Source: Hypomesus transpacificus (taxonomy: Eukaryota > Chordata > Actinopteri > Osmeriformes > Osmeridae). Taken from it: DNA of 64,000 bases. The notes beneath the pieces were generated by a model. That model was not told where the DNA came from. It made no database searches and saw only the letters and a list, made by a program, of their open reading frames with translations. The DNA is taken from NCBI RefSeq assembly GCF_021917145.1, contig NC_061075.1:486215-550214 (forward strand), written 5' to 3'. How positions within the stretch are numbered: the stretch's first letter is position 1; the number at the start of each line of letters is the position of its first letter. Shown here one piece after another: positions 1 to 11,018 of the stretch. Made by a program: the position numbers and the translations under genes.

Positions 1-24
1 CGCACAGGAGCGTGACAAGGTAGA

Positions 25-57
<33 letters not shown>

Positions 58-3000
58 AACTCTATCTTTCTATCTCTCTCATTTTCTCCCCCCCCCAGGA
101 CACCATCTCCAGTCTCCAGTCGGAGCTCAGGGCTCTGCATTGTGGGTTCGAGGACAGCCTGAGCTCTCAGGAGAGAGAGCAGCGCAGCCTGGGAGAGCAG
201 CTCAGAGAGAGCAGCCAGCAGAGAGACCAGGCTCAGCAGGAGGTGCTGCTCTCTCACACACACACACACACATACACACACACACACACACTCCATGTTG
301 GACAGGTTTTCTGAACATGTAGTCACTTGTGGGTGGGCTGTGTTTGGGGAGGGGGAGGGGGGGGGGAGGGAGGGAGGCAGCATGTTGGGTGCGGGGGATC
401 AAGATACACGGTCAGGGGAACTAACTGGTTGTTTGGGTTGGCGTGACGGCGTGGGGGGGTGTAGGTGGGGTTGGAAGTTGGTACCAATTAGCTGCAGCTG
501 TACAGGAGTGATTTACTGGAGCTGCTGTTGATGTTGGCTGAGACAGCAACACTTTACTAGCTTCAGCACAACACCAGGTACACACACATATACACACACA
601 CACACACTTCTTCAGTACCCTCTCCTAAAAACAACTGGTCAGCAGTCTCCCTCCCCCCTCTCTCTTTCTTGCTCTCTCCCTCCCCCCTCTCTCTCCCTCT
701 CTCCCTCCCCCCCACCCTCTCTCTCTCTCTCTCTCTGTCTATCTCTCTCTCTCCCTCCCCCTCTCCCTGCCTCCAACAGGAACAGTGCTCTTGGTATCAA
801 CACAGCGTAGCTGTTAGCTTATAGCTTGGTGTGTGAGGACCATGAGCCCTACCTCGCTCAGGCTCGTTAACAGCAGAGGAACCTCCCGGTGGCTCTGATT
901 GGTCCCCGTCCAGGAAGTTGTACAACCCTGCCTCAGTGTCTCTGACCAGGACCTCCCAGGTTGTTCACATCCCCGGAACCTTCCGCCACCTGACAGGCCT
1001 CCTCAGATAGAGTCTAGAACCAAACAGATAAGTCTAGAAAGAGACTCCCTCCCTCCCTTCCAGCGCCCTCCCATCGCCCTCCCAACGCCCTCCTCTCTCC
1101 TCTCCCTCGTTTGATGATGTGACTAATCCCAGCTCAGGTTCTCATGTCAGAAAGATGCAGAGCAGGATGGAGAATGTGACAGACCGGAGGGGAGGGGGAG
1201 AGGGGGGGGTGACAGGGCGGGGCAGGGAGTGATTGAGGGAGGGAGAGGCGCTGGGGAAGTGAAGGAGGGTGAGAGAGCGACCTTGGTAATATGAAATCAA
1301 AGTTTGAGTTAACCTCTAGAGTAAATGCGCCAGAGGGAGGCTGTTCTCCAGAAGCTCCTCTGAGACAGGACAGCTCTCTCTGTTTCTGCTTTGCCTGGTG
1401 CAGCGTGCCCCCCTGCCCCAGGCCGCTGCCCCCCTCCCCCAGGCCCACACCCCTGCCCTCCTGCCCCCCTGGTCAGCTCTGTGACCAGCGTATGATGAGC
1501 TGGAACAGGACTGGATTATTTTTTCTCACATTAGAATTTATGAGAAGAAAACATCTTGTGTGGCCTCTGAACATAATAAGCTTCCCTCCTTCTCCTCCTC
1601 CCTCCTTCCCTCCTGCCGGCCAGCCTCTCTTCCTCCCCCACACACACTCCCTGCTTCTCACAGTTTTTCACAGCTTCTCATCCAGGAGGGTGGTGCTGGG
1701 GTGGGGTCAGCAGGAGGGTGGTGCTGGGTGTTGGAGGGTGGTGCTGGGTGTTGGAGGGAAGTGCTGGGGTGGTGTTGTTCATAAAACAGGAAACAGAAAC
1801 GGCCATACTGCAGGCTGTTTGTCTCTGTACAAAACATACGTTGTTTGAGATTCTATGGATTTTTTGTCCCGTGTCCCCCCCCCCTCCTCTCTCCCATCCC
1901 CCCCCTCCTCCCCCCTCCTCTCTACCATCCCCCCCTCCTCCCCCCTCCTCTCTCCCCCCCCCCCCCCCCCCCCCTCCTCCCCCCTCCCCAGGTGGGGGCT
2001 CTGCGGCGGGCGCTGGCGGGGGCGGAGGAGGAGCGCGAGGTGGGGCGGCGGGGGCTGGTGGAGGCCCACAGGGAGCTGAGGGAGGGTGTCCAGGACAGGG
2101 AGCGGCAGCGGCTGGAGGCCCAGGACCTGCGCAGGCAGCTGGGGGACGAGGCCCGGCACAGGGAGGCCCTCCAGACCTCCACCCTGGAGCTCCGCACCGC
2201 CGTCAGGAAAGCGGAGAGCGACAACAGCAGGTAGGATGTAGCTCAGTGGTGGAGTGTTTGACTGCAGATCAAGGGGTTGCAGGTTCTAATCCACCCCCCT
2301 GTATGTTGCTGTGGATCAAAGGGTCCGATAAAAGAAAATGTCACTTTAAGATCTGTGGAGAGACGTGAGGGGTGCCACTGCTCCTGTTCTGACATGAGCA
2401 ACAACATTCCCATCGTGTCTGAACATTTTTCCTTTTACCTCCTCCCCCCCTTCCCCTCCTCCCCCCTCTTCCTTCATCTCTCCTCTCCTCCTCTCCTCCT
2501 CCTGCCCCCCTCTCCTCTCCTCCTCCGCCCCCCTCTCCTCTCCTTCTCTCCTCCTCCTCCTGCCCCCCTCTCCTCTCCTCCTCCGCCCCCCTCTCCTCTC
2601 CTCCTCTCCTCTCCTCCGCCCCCCTCTCCTCCGCCCCCCTCTCTTCTCCTCCTCCCTCCTCCTGCCCCCCTCTCCTCTCCTCCGCCCCCCTCTCCTCTCC
2701 TCTCCTCCTCCTCCTCCTCCCCCCTCTCCTCTCCTCCTCCTCCGCCCCCCTCTCCTCTCCTCCTCCTCCTCCCCCCTCTCCTCTCCTCTCCTCCTCCTCC
2801 TCCTCCCCCCTCTCCTCTCCTCCTCCTCCGCCCCCCTCTCCTCTCCTCCTCCTCCTCCCCCCTCTCCTCTCCTCCTCCTCCGCCCCCCTCTCCTCTCCTC
2901 CTCTAGTCTGCGTCGTGGTGTGGAGGAGCGGGAGCAGAAGCTGCAGGTACTGGAGGAGGTCAGGAGCTCCCTGCAGCAGGAGGTCTCCTCCCTGAGGAGC

Positions 3001-6000
3001 AACATGAGGGAGCTGGAGAAATCCAGACTGCAGGCTCGCAGGCAGCTGCAGGAGCAGCGTAGACAGGTGTGTGTGTGCAGCTTCTACGTACTGTAGTCAA
3101 ACAGCTGCACCAGTCACACACTTCTAACACTGGAAACTAAAAACAGCCAAGGCACAAACACAGACGCTCCAATCTGAAATGAGATGTGAGGATCTGAAAA
3201 GAGTTATGATGTCTAAATGACGAGTGTGAACCACCATGACGCGTCCTCAGGTGAAGAGCCTAAAGGCTGAGAGCAGCCAGAGGAGTCAGGAGGAGGAGGA
3301 GCGGCAGGCCAGGGTCTCCCAGGAGGAGCAGCGGGAGGAGGAGGCGCGACGAGAGGCCTTCGCCCTCAAGCAGAGGGTCCTGGAGGCAGAGGCTGGCAGA
3401 GAGGCAGCCCTCAATGAGGTAGAGGCTGAGCTAGGCTAATAAACTGCTAGCCCTGACCGTGAACAAGGTAGGGAATAAGTTAGCGTGCAGCGATGGGAAG
3501 TAACAAAGTGCAAATACTTTTTTACCATGTAAGTAGATTTTTCGGGTGGCATGATCAATATTATTTACCTTTTTTCATTTCTTGCACAACAGAAGTTGTC
3601 TACGCTAGTCTACGAAGCTACCTATTTCTACAAAGTATTAAAAAATTAAATAAAAAAAAGCTTGAAAAAGCGTTTTCGAAAAAAAGTTTTTAAAGGTTGG
3701 AAAGATCTACTAACCTTCCCCTGAGTGAGGTAGAGATTCAAACAGTACGACCTCTGCCCTCAGGCGGGGGGGCTGCAGCGGCGCATGTTGGAGCTGGAGG
3801 AGGCGGAGCGTCAGACCAGAGAGACTCAGCGGGAGAGAGAGGCAGAGCTGCAGCAGAGCGAGCAGAGGCATCGAGAGGACGCCTCCCGCCTGCAGGGGGC
3901 GCTGGAGGAGGCGCGGGCACGCCTGGAGGAGCTGAGCCAGCGGGCCGGGCGGGCGGAGGGCCGGGCGAGGGGCCTGGAGGAGCAGCTGGGCCAGGCTGAT
4001 AGAGGCCACAGGGACCTGGAGCACAGGCTGGCAGGGCTCGCCTCTGCCCTGCGACGCACTCTGGGCCTGGGACGGAGCCCCTCCCCCCGGAGGTCTCGCT
4101 CGCCTGGGAAGGGTAGGACATCTCCATGCTATGCTGTGCTATGCTATGCTACAAAATACCATGCTATGCTATGCTACAAAATACCATGCTATGATATGCT
4201 AAGCTATAAAACACTAACCTATATAATGTGAGGCAAATCAGTGTATTTGGTGGTGGTGTTTACGTTGTCTCTGCTTGCAGGTGGGGAGGGGGAGTGTGAG
4301 GGCCCTGGGGGGGCCCGGTCCCCCGGGGGCCCCCAGGGAGAGGACAGGGAACTTGACGTGGAGACAGTGCAGGGGGCTCTCCAGGACTTCCAGCAGGACT
4401 TGAGGGACACACAGAGAGACAGGGTAAGATTGCTGCTGCTAAGGATGGTCACTGTTGACAACCAGTAACACCTTATTTACTGTAGATGGTATAGATCTAT
4501 GCTATATGTATGGTCTCCTACATCTGATATGTGTAATACTGTGTGTGTATGGTGTGTGTGTATGGTGTGTTGTGTGTGTGTGTGCTGCAGGACGAGGCCA
4601 GGGCCCAGCTGTCCAGGGTGTCCCAGCAGGTGTCAGCCCTGCAGGCTGGGCAGCAGCGCTCTGACTCTGAGCTGCAGCTGCTCCAGAAGAGGCTCCTGGA
4701 GCAGGAGGAAGGTGAGAGGAGGCGTCACCATGTTTTCATTCACCAGAGCTATGTACAGTACAAGGGGGTATTTGAACCTGAAACCTCTTGAGCTGCAGTC
4801 AAGTGCTTTAACTGCCGAGCTATCCCCTTCCTAAGTGGTGGTGTGTTCTCTCCAGGGAAGAGGCAGGTGGCAGAGAGGCTGCAGGAAGCTCAGAGCAGCC
4901 TGTCCCTGCTGCAGGAAGTGACCCGCCATGGGGACAGAGACAGGAAGTGCCTTGGGGAGGAAATGACCAAACTGAGGTCCAGTCTGCAGACAACCGAGGC
5001 TAACTGCACAACTCAACAGGTGAGCGACATGATCAGAACCTCAGCTCTGTTCTGTCCATCGCAACTGTTATAGTCCAGCCCACCCAACACTATGTAGTCC
5101 AGCCCACCCAACACTATGTAGTCCAGCCCACCCAACACTATGTAGTCCTGGGATGATGAGGTGTCCTCCCCCCAGGAGAGGCTGGAGCGTCTGCAGGCTG
5201 CGGAGGCTCGCTGGCAGGCAGAGCGCCGGACACTCCAGGCCTCCCTGGAGGCTGCGGAGGGGCGCGCCTCCCGCCTGGAGCTCTCCCAGCGCACCCTGGA
5301 GGGGGAGCTGCACCGCGCCCGCCTGAGGGCCTCCGAGCTGGGGGCGGAGCTGGGGGCGGCCCAGGACAGGCTGGCGGAGCTCCGCAGGGCGCTGGGGGAC
5401 AGCGAGGGCCGGGCAGCCGGGCTGAGGGGGGCAGAGGAGCGGGCGACGGCAGCGCTGGCACGGGCAGAGCTCCAGGAGAGCCAGCTCAGGGAACAGCTGC
5501 AGGGCTTGTCCTCCTCGCTCAGTGACAGCAGCAGTACCGCCGCCGCCCTGCAGGAGGGCAGCACCGAGCTGACCCGCGCCCTGGCCGCTAGCGAGCAGGA
5601 CCGCAGAGACATGCAGGTACAGCCGGACTGTAGCAGTAAGGAGTACTGGAGCAGTACTAGTAGTGGTAATAAAGCTACACCCAAACCTAACCTACAGCTA
5701 AACACACCTTTCTAGCTGCAGTCAGGAGGGTTAAGGTGCTCTACACTGTAGACTGTGCATCAACTAATACACCCTGTGCAGACAGATTAGGCCAAGGGAA
5801 ACTTAGACCAACCCAACCGTGGATGGACTGAAACTTCAACACAGCGTAGAAACTCTGTGGCTGTATTTAGATTTACGGTGCAGCTATGTAACCTTTTCAG
5901 TTGAGGATTTTTGGGGGGTATTTACCTTTGCTCTGGCTGTTTCCCTCAAGGACCTCGATGACTATGCAATAAAATGCTCGGGCTCATTAATGTTCCGTGA

Positions 6001-8606
6001 GATCCTCTGGAGAGCGTTTAGGGGTTTAGTTTGTGGCTGCGCTTTAAAGACACTGCACAAACACAAACACTGCATGCTCCGTATAAATCTGTTTTATTCT
6101 GCTCAAGACCTGTCAGGCCATGCCAGCGAGGGGGAGGGAGAGGGAGGGAGGAAGGAGGAGGGGGAGGGAGGAAGGAAGGAGGAGGGGGAGGGAGGAAGGA
6201 GGAGGGGGAAGTGGATGTGGGTCCACATCTCTGAACTGACTCTGGAAAAAAAGAGAGAAGGAGAGAGGGGAAGTTAGAGAAGGAGTGAGAGATGAAAAAT
6301 TAGGGTGATAGAGAAGGAGAATGAGGATGATAGAGAAGGAGAATGAGGGTGATAGAGAGGGAGAGTGAGGGTGAGTTTGAGAAAGAGGGAGAGAGAAAAT
6401 GGCCAGATGAAAGCAAGATGGGAAGTGGAACTCAGGGAACACAGTAGAAACGGCCTGACTGAATCCAGCCTCTCTGATCCAATCCACACACACCTTCCCC
6501 CAGACCCTGTCAGGGTCCCTGCTCCCTCAAAGAACACGTGTGGTTCCTCGTGACAGAGTTCCTGCCCCCTTAGAGAACCTGTGTGTGGTTCCTTCTCAGG
6601 ACCGTCTGGACCAGACGCGCGAGGCTCTCTCAGAGAGTAAGAGGCAGAGCCGTGCGCTGACGGAGCGTGCTCAGTGCCTGCAGCGGGCCCAGGAGGACGC
6701 GGAGCTGAGGGCGTCTGAGCTGGAGAAGCAGAGCTCAACCCTGAGGGAGGTAGGTCACCACCGGGTCCCTTAGGGTGCACTTGTTTCGGCTCTCTGCCAC
6801 CACAATGACACCAGTACACCAGTAGAGCGTTATCTTGTGTCTTATCCGATGGACGGTCCTAGAAGTGCTAACTGAAAGGCAGATGAAACGCACGGGTGTG
6901 CTTGATCTCCATGAGCTGGAAATTGCTGATAGGCGCTTATCCACATCTCCATGCCCCCCCCCCCCCCTCCCAGGCGCTAAAGCAGAGGCAGGAGGCAGAT
7001 TTGCAGACCCAGGACGGCTCCCAGCTGCAGCTCCAGGAGAGAGAGCAGCTCCAGGAGAGGCTGGAAGCCCTGCACAGCTCCCTTGCCCGGCTGCAGGGGG
7101 AGAAGGAGGGGCTGGAGGGGCTGCTGGCCCGCCTGACCAGGGACAAGGCTTCCCTCAGGAACACCCTGGAGAAGGTGGGCCAGCTTACAGGGAGGCTTAG
7201 TGGTTAGAGCGCCTCATGCAGGTTCAGATGTCCCACAGTATGTCACTGTGGATGACAGATCATCTGCTTTATTGAAATGCTAAATGAGCATGGGTGTGGA
7301 TGGTAGCTGAAGTGTTGTCTCCTGTTTGAAGGGGTTCTGTGTGATCTCCACTGGGCCTGAATACAAGCCTCCAGGCTGCAGCAACACAGCCCTCTACAGC
7401 CGCGCCAGTACACAACACCTAGAAAGAACTGATGGGAACCAGCAGATGCTGTTAGGAAGCACGGGGCTCTTCTGCTAGACGCATTACAGCAGGTCACATG
7501 ACGAGAGACGGGGACACTCATGGTAAAGCCATCCGTGTGTGTGTGTCCCTCCTGAGGTCAGGTGGAGCTGGAGAGGTTGAGGAGGGAGGAGGAGGCAGTG
7601 CTGGGGTCCAGGGAGAGAGAGCAGCTGGAGCAGGAGCTGAGGGAGGCGGCCCTGGAGGTGACCAGTCTGCAGGTGAGGAGGGAGGGGGTGGAGGTGACCA
7701 GTCTGCAGGTGAGGAGGGAGGCGGCCCTGGAGGTGACCAGTCTGCAGGTGAGGAGGGAGGGGGTGGAGGTGACCAGTCTGCAGGTGAGGAGGGAGGGGGT
7801 GGAGGTGACCAGTCTGCAGGTGAGGAGGGAGGGGGTGGAGGTGACCAGTCTGCAGGTGAGGAGGGAGGGGGTGGAGGTGACCAGTCTGCAGGTGAGGAGG
7901 GAGGCGGCCCTGGAGGTGACCAGTCTGCAGGTGAGGAGGGAGGGGGTGGAGGTGACCAGTCTGCAGGTGAGGAGGGAGGGGGTGGAGGTGACCAGTCTGC
8001 AGGTGAGGAGGGAGGGGGTGGAGGTGACCAGTCTGCAGGTGAGGAGGGAGGGGGTGGAGGTGACCAGTCTGCAGGTGAGGAGGGAGGGGGTGGAGGTGAC
8101 CAGTCTGCAGGTGAGGAGGGAGGGGGTGGAGGTGACCAGTCTGCAGGTGAGGAGGGAGGGGGTGGAGGTGACCAGTCTGCAGGTGAGGAGGGAGGGGGTG
8201 GAGGTGACCAGCAGGGTACGCCCGTCCAAGACCCCCCCGTGTATCTGTCTGTTCCAGGCCCAGGTGTCCCAGCTGGAGCATGCTCACTCACAGCGCCACC
8301 TGGAGGTGACCACGCGTCACCGCCAGGAGCTGAGCCTGGAGGCGGAGCGGCTGAGAGGGAGCCAGCTGCAGGCGGAGCGCGCTCTGGAGGCCCGGGAGAG
8401 AGCCCACCTCCAGAGGGTCCTCTGCCTGGAGGAGCAGGTGGGGGTCGGGGGTCGGGGGTCGGGGGTCGGGGGTGGGAGAAGGGGTTTGGGGGTCAGGGAC
8501 AGGTTTAGGTCTGACTGATGTGTGTGTCTCCCAGGTGTTGACTCTGAAGGAACAGCTGGATCAGGAGATAAGGAGAAGGCAGGCCTACGTGAGCCAGATG
8601 CTGTGA
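1..8606 (+). CDS. crocc: Rootletin (ciliary rootlet coiled-coil protein), C-terminal part, 15 exons
   Basis: Rootletin forms the striated rootlet under the basal body and the linker between centrioles. Exons read as 1-19 (partial), 99-242, 1992-2230, 2907-3066, 3251-3418, 3764-4112, 4281-4423, 4591-4711, 4856-5019, 5176-5616, 6600-6749, 6974-7174, 7562-7672, 8258-8437 and 8535-8606. All have AG/GT borders and matching phases, giving about 886 residues with stop TGA at 8604. The product is almost entirely Glu/Arg/Gln/Leu-rich coiled coil. One Ser-Pro break, LRRTLGLGRSPSPRR near 4044-4090, matches the same break in human CROCC, as does the tail ALEARERAHLQRV. Human CROCC has about 2017 residues, so over half of the gene lies upstream of the window. 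Exon 7562-7672 ends in a minisatellite that copies its splice donor. A crocc paralogue cannot be excluded, but the family is clear. Confidence 0.92.
614..1000 (+). repeat. crocc intron with CT-rich microsatellite
   Basis: Within the 1.75-kb intron 243-1991 a tract of CTCTCT/CTCCCTCC runs from about 640 to 775. A (CA)n run lies at 252-290. C-rich runs at 1877-1990 precede the exon at 1992. No exon was found between 243 and 1991. Confidence 0.7.
2233..2345 (+). mobile_element. tRNA-derived SINE directly at a crocc splice donor
   Basis: The stretch begins GGATGTAGCTCAGTGG (box A-like), continues with a D-arm/anticodon-like region TTTGACTGCAGATCAAG, and has GGTTCTAATCC (box B-like). A tail 'tgtggatcaaagggtccgat' follows. 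Related copies lie on the minus strand at 4748, 38171 and 41132. The element starts 2-3 bases after the exon end at 2230, so the donor GTAGGA runs into the SINE head. Confidence 0.75.
2437..2906 (+). repeat. Pyrimidine-only minisatellite (CCTCTCCTCTCCTCCTCCGCCCC-type)
   Basis: About 470 bases of nearly pure C/T in irregular units of roughly 20-30 bp end at the AG of the crocc exon starting at 2907. The tract serves as an extremely long polypyrimidine tract for that acceptor. Long open frames on either strand here are products of base composition, not genes. Confidence 0.9.
4122..4215 (+). repeat. ATGCT pentamer array
   Basis: Repeats of ATGCT and the longer unit 'ctacaaaataccatgctatg' begin 10 bases after the crocc donor at 4113. 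They fill the first half of that short intron. Unlike the donor-copying arrays, these repeats do not include the splice site. Confidence 0.8.
4748..4832 (-). mobile_element. tRNA-derived SINE (head portion)
   Basis: On the minus strand the sequence reads GGGGATAGCTCGGCAGTT (box A), then CACTTGACTGCAGCTCAAG, then GGTTCAAATAC (box B). It is the same family as the copies at 2233, 38171 and 41132. It lies in the crocc intron 4712-4855, of which it makes up over half. Confidence 0.75.
5071..5150 (+). repeat. Three-copy 26-bp tandem repeat in crocc intron
   Basis: The unit AGTCCAGCCCACCCAACACT followed by ATGT is repeated three times, ending 25 bases before the exon at 5176. The copies are almost identical. 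Confidence 0.8.
6118..6380 (+). repeat. Purine-rich (GGGAGGAAGGAGG / GAGAGGAATGAGGATGATA) repeats
   Basis: A strongly purine-biased stretch in the crocc intron 5617-6599 contains first GGAGGGAGGAAGGAGG units and then GATAGAGAAGGAGAATGAGG units. No coding evidence is seen in the rest of this intron. Confidence 0.8.
7186..7295 (+). mobile_element. Degraded tRNA-SINE fragment
   Basis: The words GGCTTAGTGGTTAGAGCGC (box A-like), GCAGGTTCAGATGTCCC (box B-like), 'gtcactgtggatgacagatcatctgct' and 'aatgctaaatgag' follow the order of the SINE seen elsewhere in the window. The middle is deleted. It starts about 12 bases past the crocc donor at 7174. Confidence 0.5.
7655..8211 (+). repeat. Minisatellite of 36/39-bp units copying the crocc exon end and splice donor
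   Basis: Fifteen full units and one partial unit run from the last 18 bases of exon 7562-7672 into the intron. Each full unit contains CTGCAG|GTGAGG, identical to the authentic donor, so there are 15 candidate 5' splice sites. Thirteen units are 36 bp and two are 39 bp; the 39-bp units keep the exon-like GAGGCGGCCCTG. All lengths are multiples of three and no stop occurs in the gene's frame. The array would encode EVTSLQVRREGV or EVTSLQVRREAAL modules. The last partial copy loses the donor (GACCAGCAGGG). Confidence 0.95.
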
Positions 8607-9105
8607 CATGATTGGCTGACACTGTGACCAGGCTCCAGGACGAGCCTCCTGATAGGCTGACACTGTGACCAATACCTCATGAATGGAAAACATGCCATGT
8701 TTTGTCCATGAGTGTTTTTTTACTTGCGTGAAAACGCAAAGAATTATGGGTAGAAAATTGGATTTGACCAAACTCAGAAATCCTCAACTAGGGTTTCTCT
8801 CTCTGGTCTCATTCTGCAGGCCTGTTTTACTTTATAATAATACTATATCACCTGGATCTATGTTGATAGGCAACACCTGCATAATGTTATCCTAAGGGTT
8901 AGATGATAGTTTGCTAAATGTTTATTCATTGTTAGTTGATCACCTTGTAACGTTTATGATCCTGCTTCCAGTCTGCATGGGTTTAGAAGGTTACATGAAC
9001 ACAGTACACAAGGGCAGTCAAACACCTGCACACACACACACACATTTGGATTTTGTTAATCCACAGGACAACTGAACAAACAATAAAGGTTTTGTTTATG
9101 AGTCC
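8607..9105 (+). other. crocc: crocc 3' untranslated region
   Basis: The stretch follows the crocc stop codon directly and has no coding sequence. It contains a near-repeat, with 'gattggctgacactgtgacc' at about 8611 and a similar 'gataggctgacactgtgacc' at about 8651. A canonical AATAAA lies at 9082-9087, and the likely cleavage site is 15-25 bases downstream. A second group of AATAAA motifs near 9447-9466 could serve a longer transcript. Confidence 0.6.
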
Positions 9106-11018
9106 AAGTGAAGTGCCAAACTGCTTTCAGGATTTTCTCAACAAGCTACAGAATGAGTCAGTGGGGCTGACAGAGCCGACAACGTGAAGGTTGGAAACAT
9201 TTCCTGGTTTGATTTCAGGGTTCTGCTCCTGTTCTCAGGATTATGTTGAAAATATGTAACTCTAATCATTTGATCAAAATGTAGATATAATGGTAGGGAT
9301 ATATTTTAATAAAAAGAGAGAATTCATGAGCTTCTCTCATCAGATTGAGATTTTACTCATCAAGATCATATTTTTGCTTTTGATTACAAAATGATTTTGG
9401 TATCCCACATATATTTGTATACGAGCACATTGAAAAACATTTACACAATAAACCAATCTACCAAATAAAACTTTTTACGATGAGTTTATTTCGTGGAGTA
9501 ATCTGTCTTCAAGTTGACACTCTAAATATCTTCCCTGCCCTAGCTTTGGACCTTTGAAGTGACCACAATGTTTTGTGATTTTTCATGTTCCAGAACCCGG
9601 TTTGCATCGTTAATAACCTTCTCTAAGGAGGTTAGGTTGTCACGGGTGACTGTGTGACCTTCGACCCCAGTCTCCAGCAAACTGCGACGTTGTTTCATCC
9701 AGTAGATTATTGCACAAAACTACTGAATGTGAAACACATCAGGATGCTATAAAACCGCTTTGCTGGGAACCGGTATGTTATCTTTGAAAAGGGAAAAGTC
9801 TCAAATGATTTGTGAACTTATTATATGATTATAAACCACAAGAATGTTTGGGTCCCGTTCCTCTCTGTGTGAGGCGAGTCAGGATTCACCTGAACACGTT
9901 CTGCTCTCCCTCCTGTGTGTTCAGTCTGAGGGAAGGTTCCCTGGCCGTGTCGCTAGCGTGTTGCTGAACACGCTGCGTAGATAGCGGAACACGCAGGGTA
10001 GCTGAAGGTCTGAAGCGAGAGGACCAGCCTTGTCAGAGGGTTCTTTAAAGCAGCTCTTTGATTATCATAGCTCCGCCTACTGCTTATCCAGTTACCAGCT
10101 TCCCCTCTGTCATTGGCCAGCTGGCTCTAATTATGCAAGGTAGTGAATCCCATGGGGGTGGAGCCGGAGCTACACCTGTTTGCTTACGAGACGAATAGGA
10201 GGGAGTGTCTTACCTTTCCTTTCTTGTCATCTGTGTTGCAAAATGTAACCATGTTCGATAAACTTCCAGAATGATTTGGCCGACGATGAGCATGCAGTGC
10301 GGACTTTCGAGGTCAATCGAGGGTTAATTCCGCTAGACACACTCAGATATTGCATGCGTAGTAGGCATGGTGTATGTGTGGGTGTAATAAGGAAACAAAA
10401 GATGTATCATTCTAATGCCGGTATCGTTTAGTAATTTCAGTAACTCCAATATTTAAGGTGTTTTAAAGTGAGGACAATCAACCACACTTTAACCCGGCAG
10501 TAAATCACAATTGACAAGAACAAGCCTAATATGGGATAGTGAAGACAAATCATTGAAACCTAAATGAAGTCAAAAAGTTTTATTTTATAGATTAGTTATT
10601 AAGAGTAAGATTTGTTGCAGGAAATAGTTTATTCAAGATGCAGCTGCTATAGCCCAGATTATAAAATCCCAAAATGCATAATTTAAACATTGTTGAAAGT
10701 GTATAAAGGATATACATATTTTTGACATAGCAAGTACTGTCTCAGCTGTGCAAAATAACATTACTGTACTTCTCAGTCATTTGGGACTGAATCCTATCGG
10801 GCCCTGTTTCAATGCTTTTAAGATACTCCCCCACCCCCCACCCACCCCCTTCCTCTCTCCTTGAATTCTACACTTATATGCAATGGAATGATGGTTAATT
10901 AAACTGCCTAAAAGCTGTGCATACCGGAGGCCAAAATGAAATTTTTAGAGCATTAAAACCAAATAGAAGTACTTTTTTTCATTTATTTAAACTCCCACTT
11001 TAAAATACAGTATATTCT
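9106..11018. other. Intergenic region between convergent crocc and stx11
   Basis: No open reading frame of note and no recognisable RNA gene are visible. The sequence is moderately AT-rich with a short C-rich run at 10826-10851. TTTATT at 10982-10987 is AATAAA on the minus strand, but it lies only about 35 bases past the stx11 stop. Another such motif lies near 10580. The stx11 3'UTR probably occupies the right-hand part. Confidence 0.5.

Noticed and set aside
2233..2305. Functional tRNA gene
   Set aside because: Box A and B resemble a tRNA, but no acceptor stem pairing was found and the same sequence recurs with a common tail, as expected of a SINE.
2346..3005. 219-codon Glu/Arg/Gly-rich minus-strand frame
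   Set aside because: It is the complement of the pyrimidine tract and adjoining crocc exon; composition alone explains it.
7498..8508. 336-codon Gly-rich and 267-codon His/Pro-rich frames over the crocc repeat
   Set aside because: They are other-frame readings of the 36/39-bp minisatellite; the crocc frame (EVTSLQVRREGV) is the one that continues a real exon.
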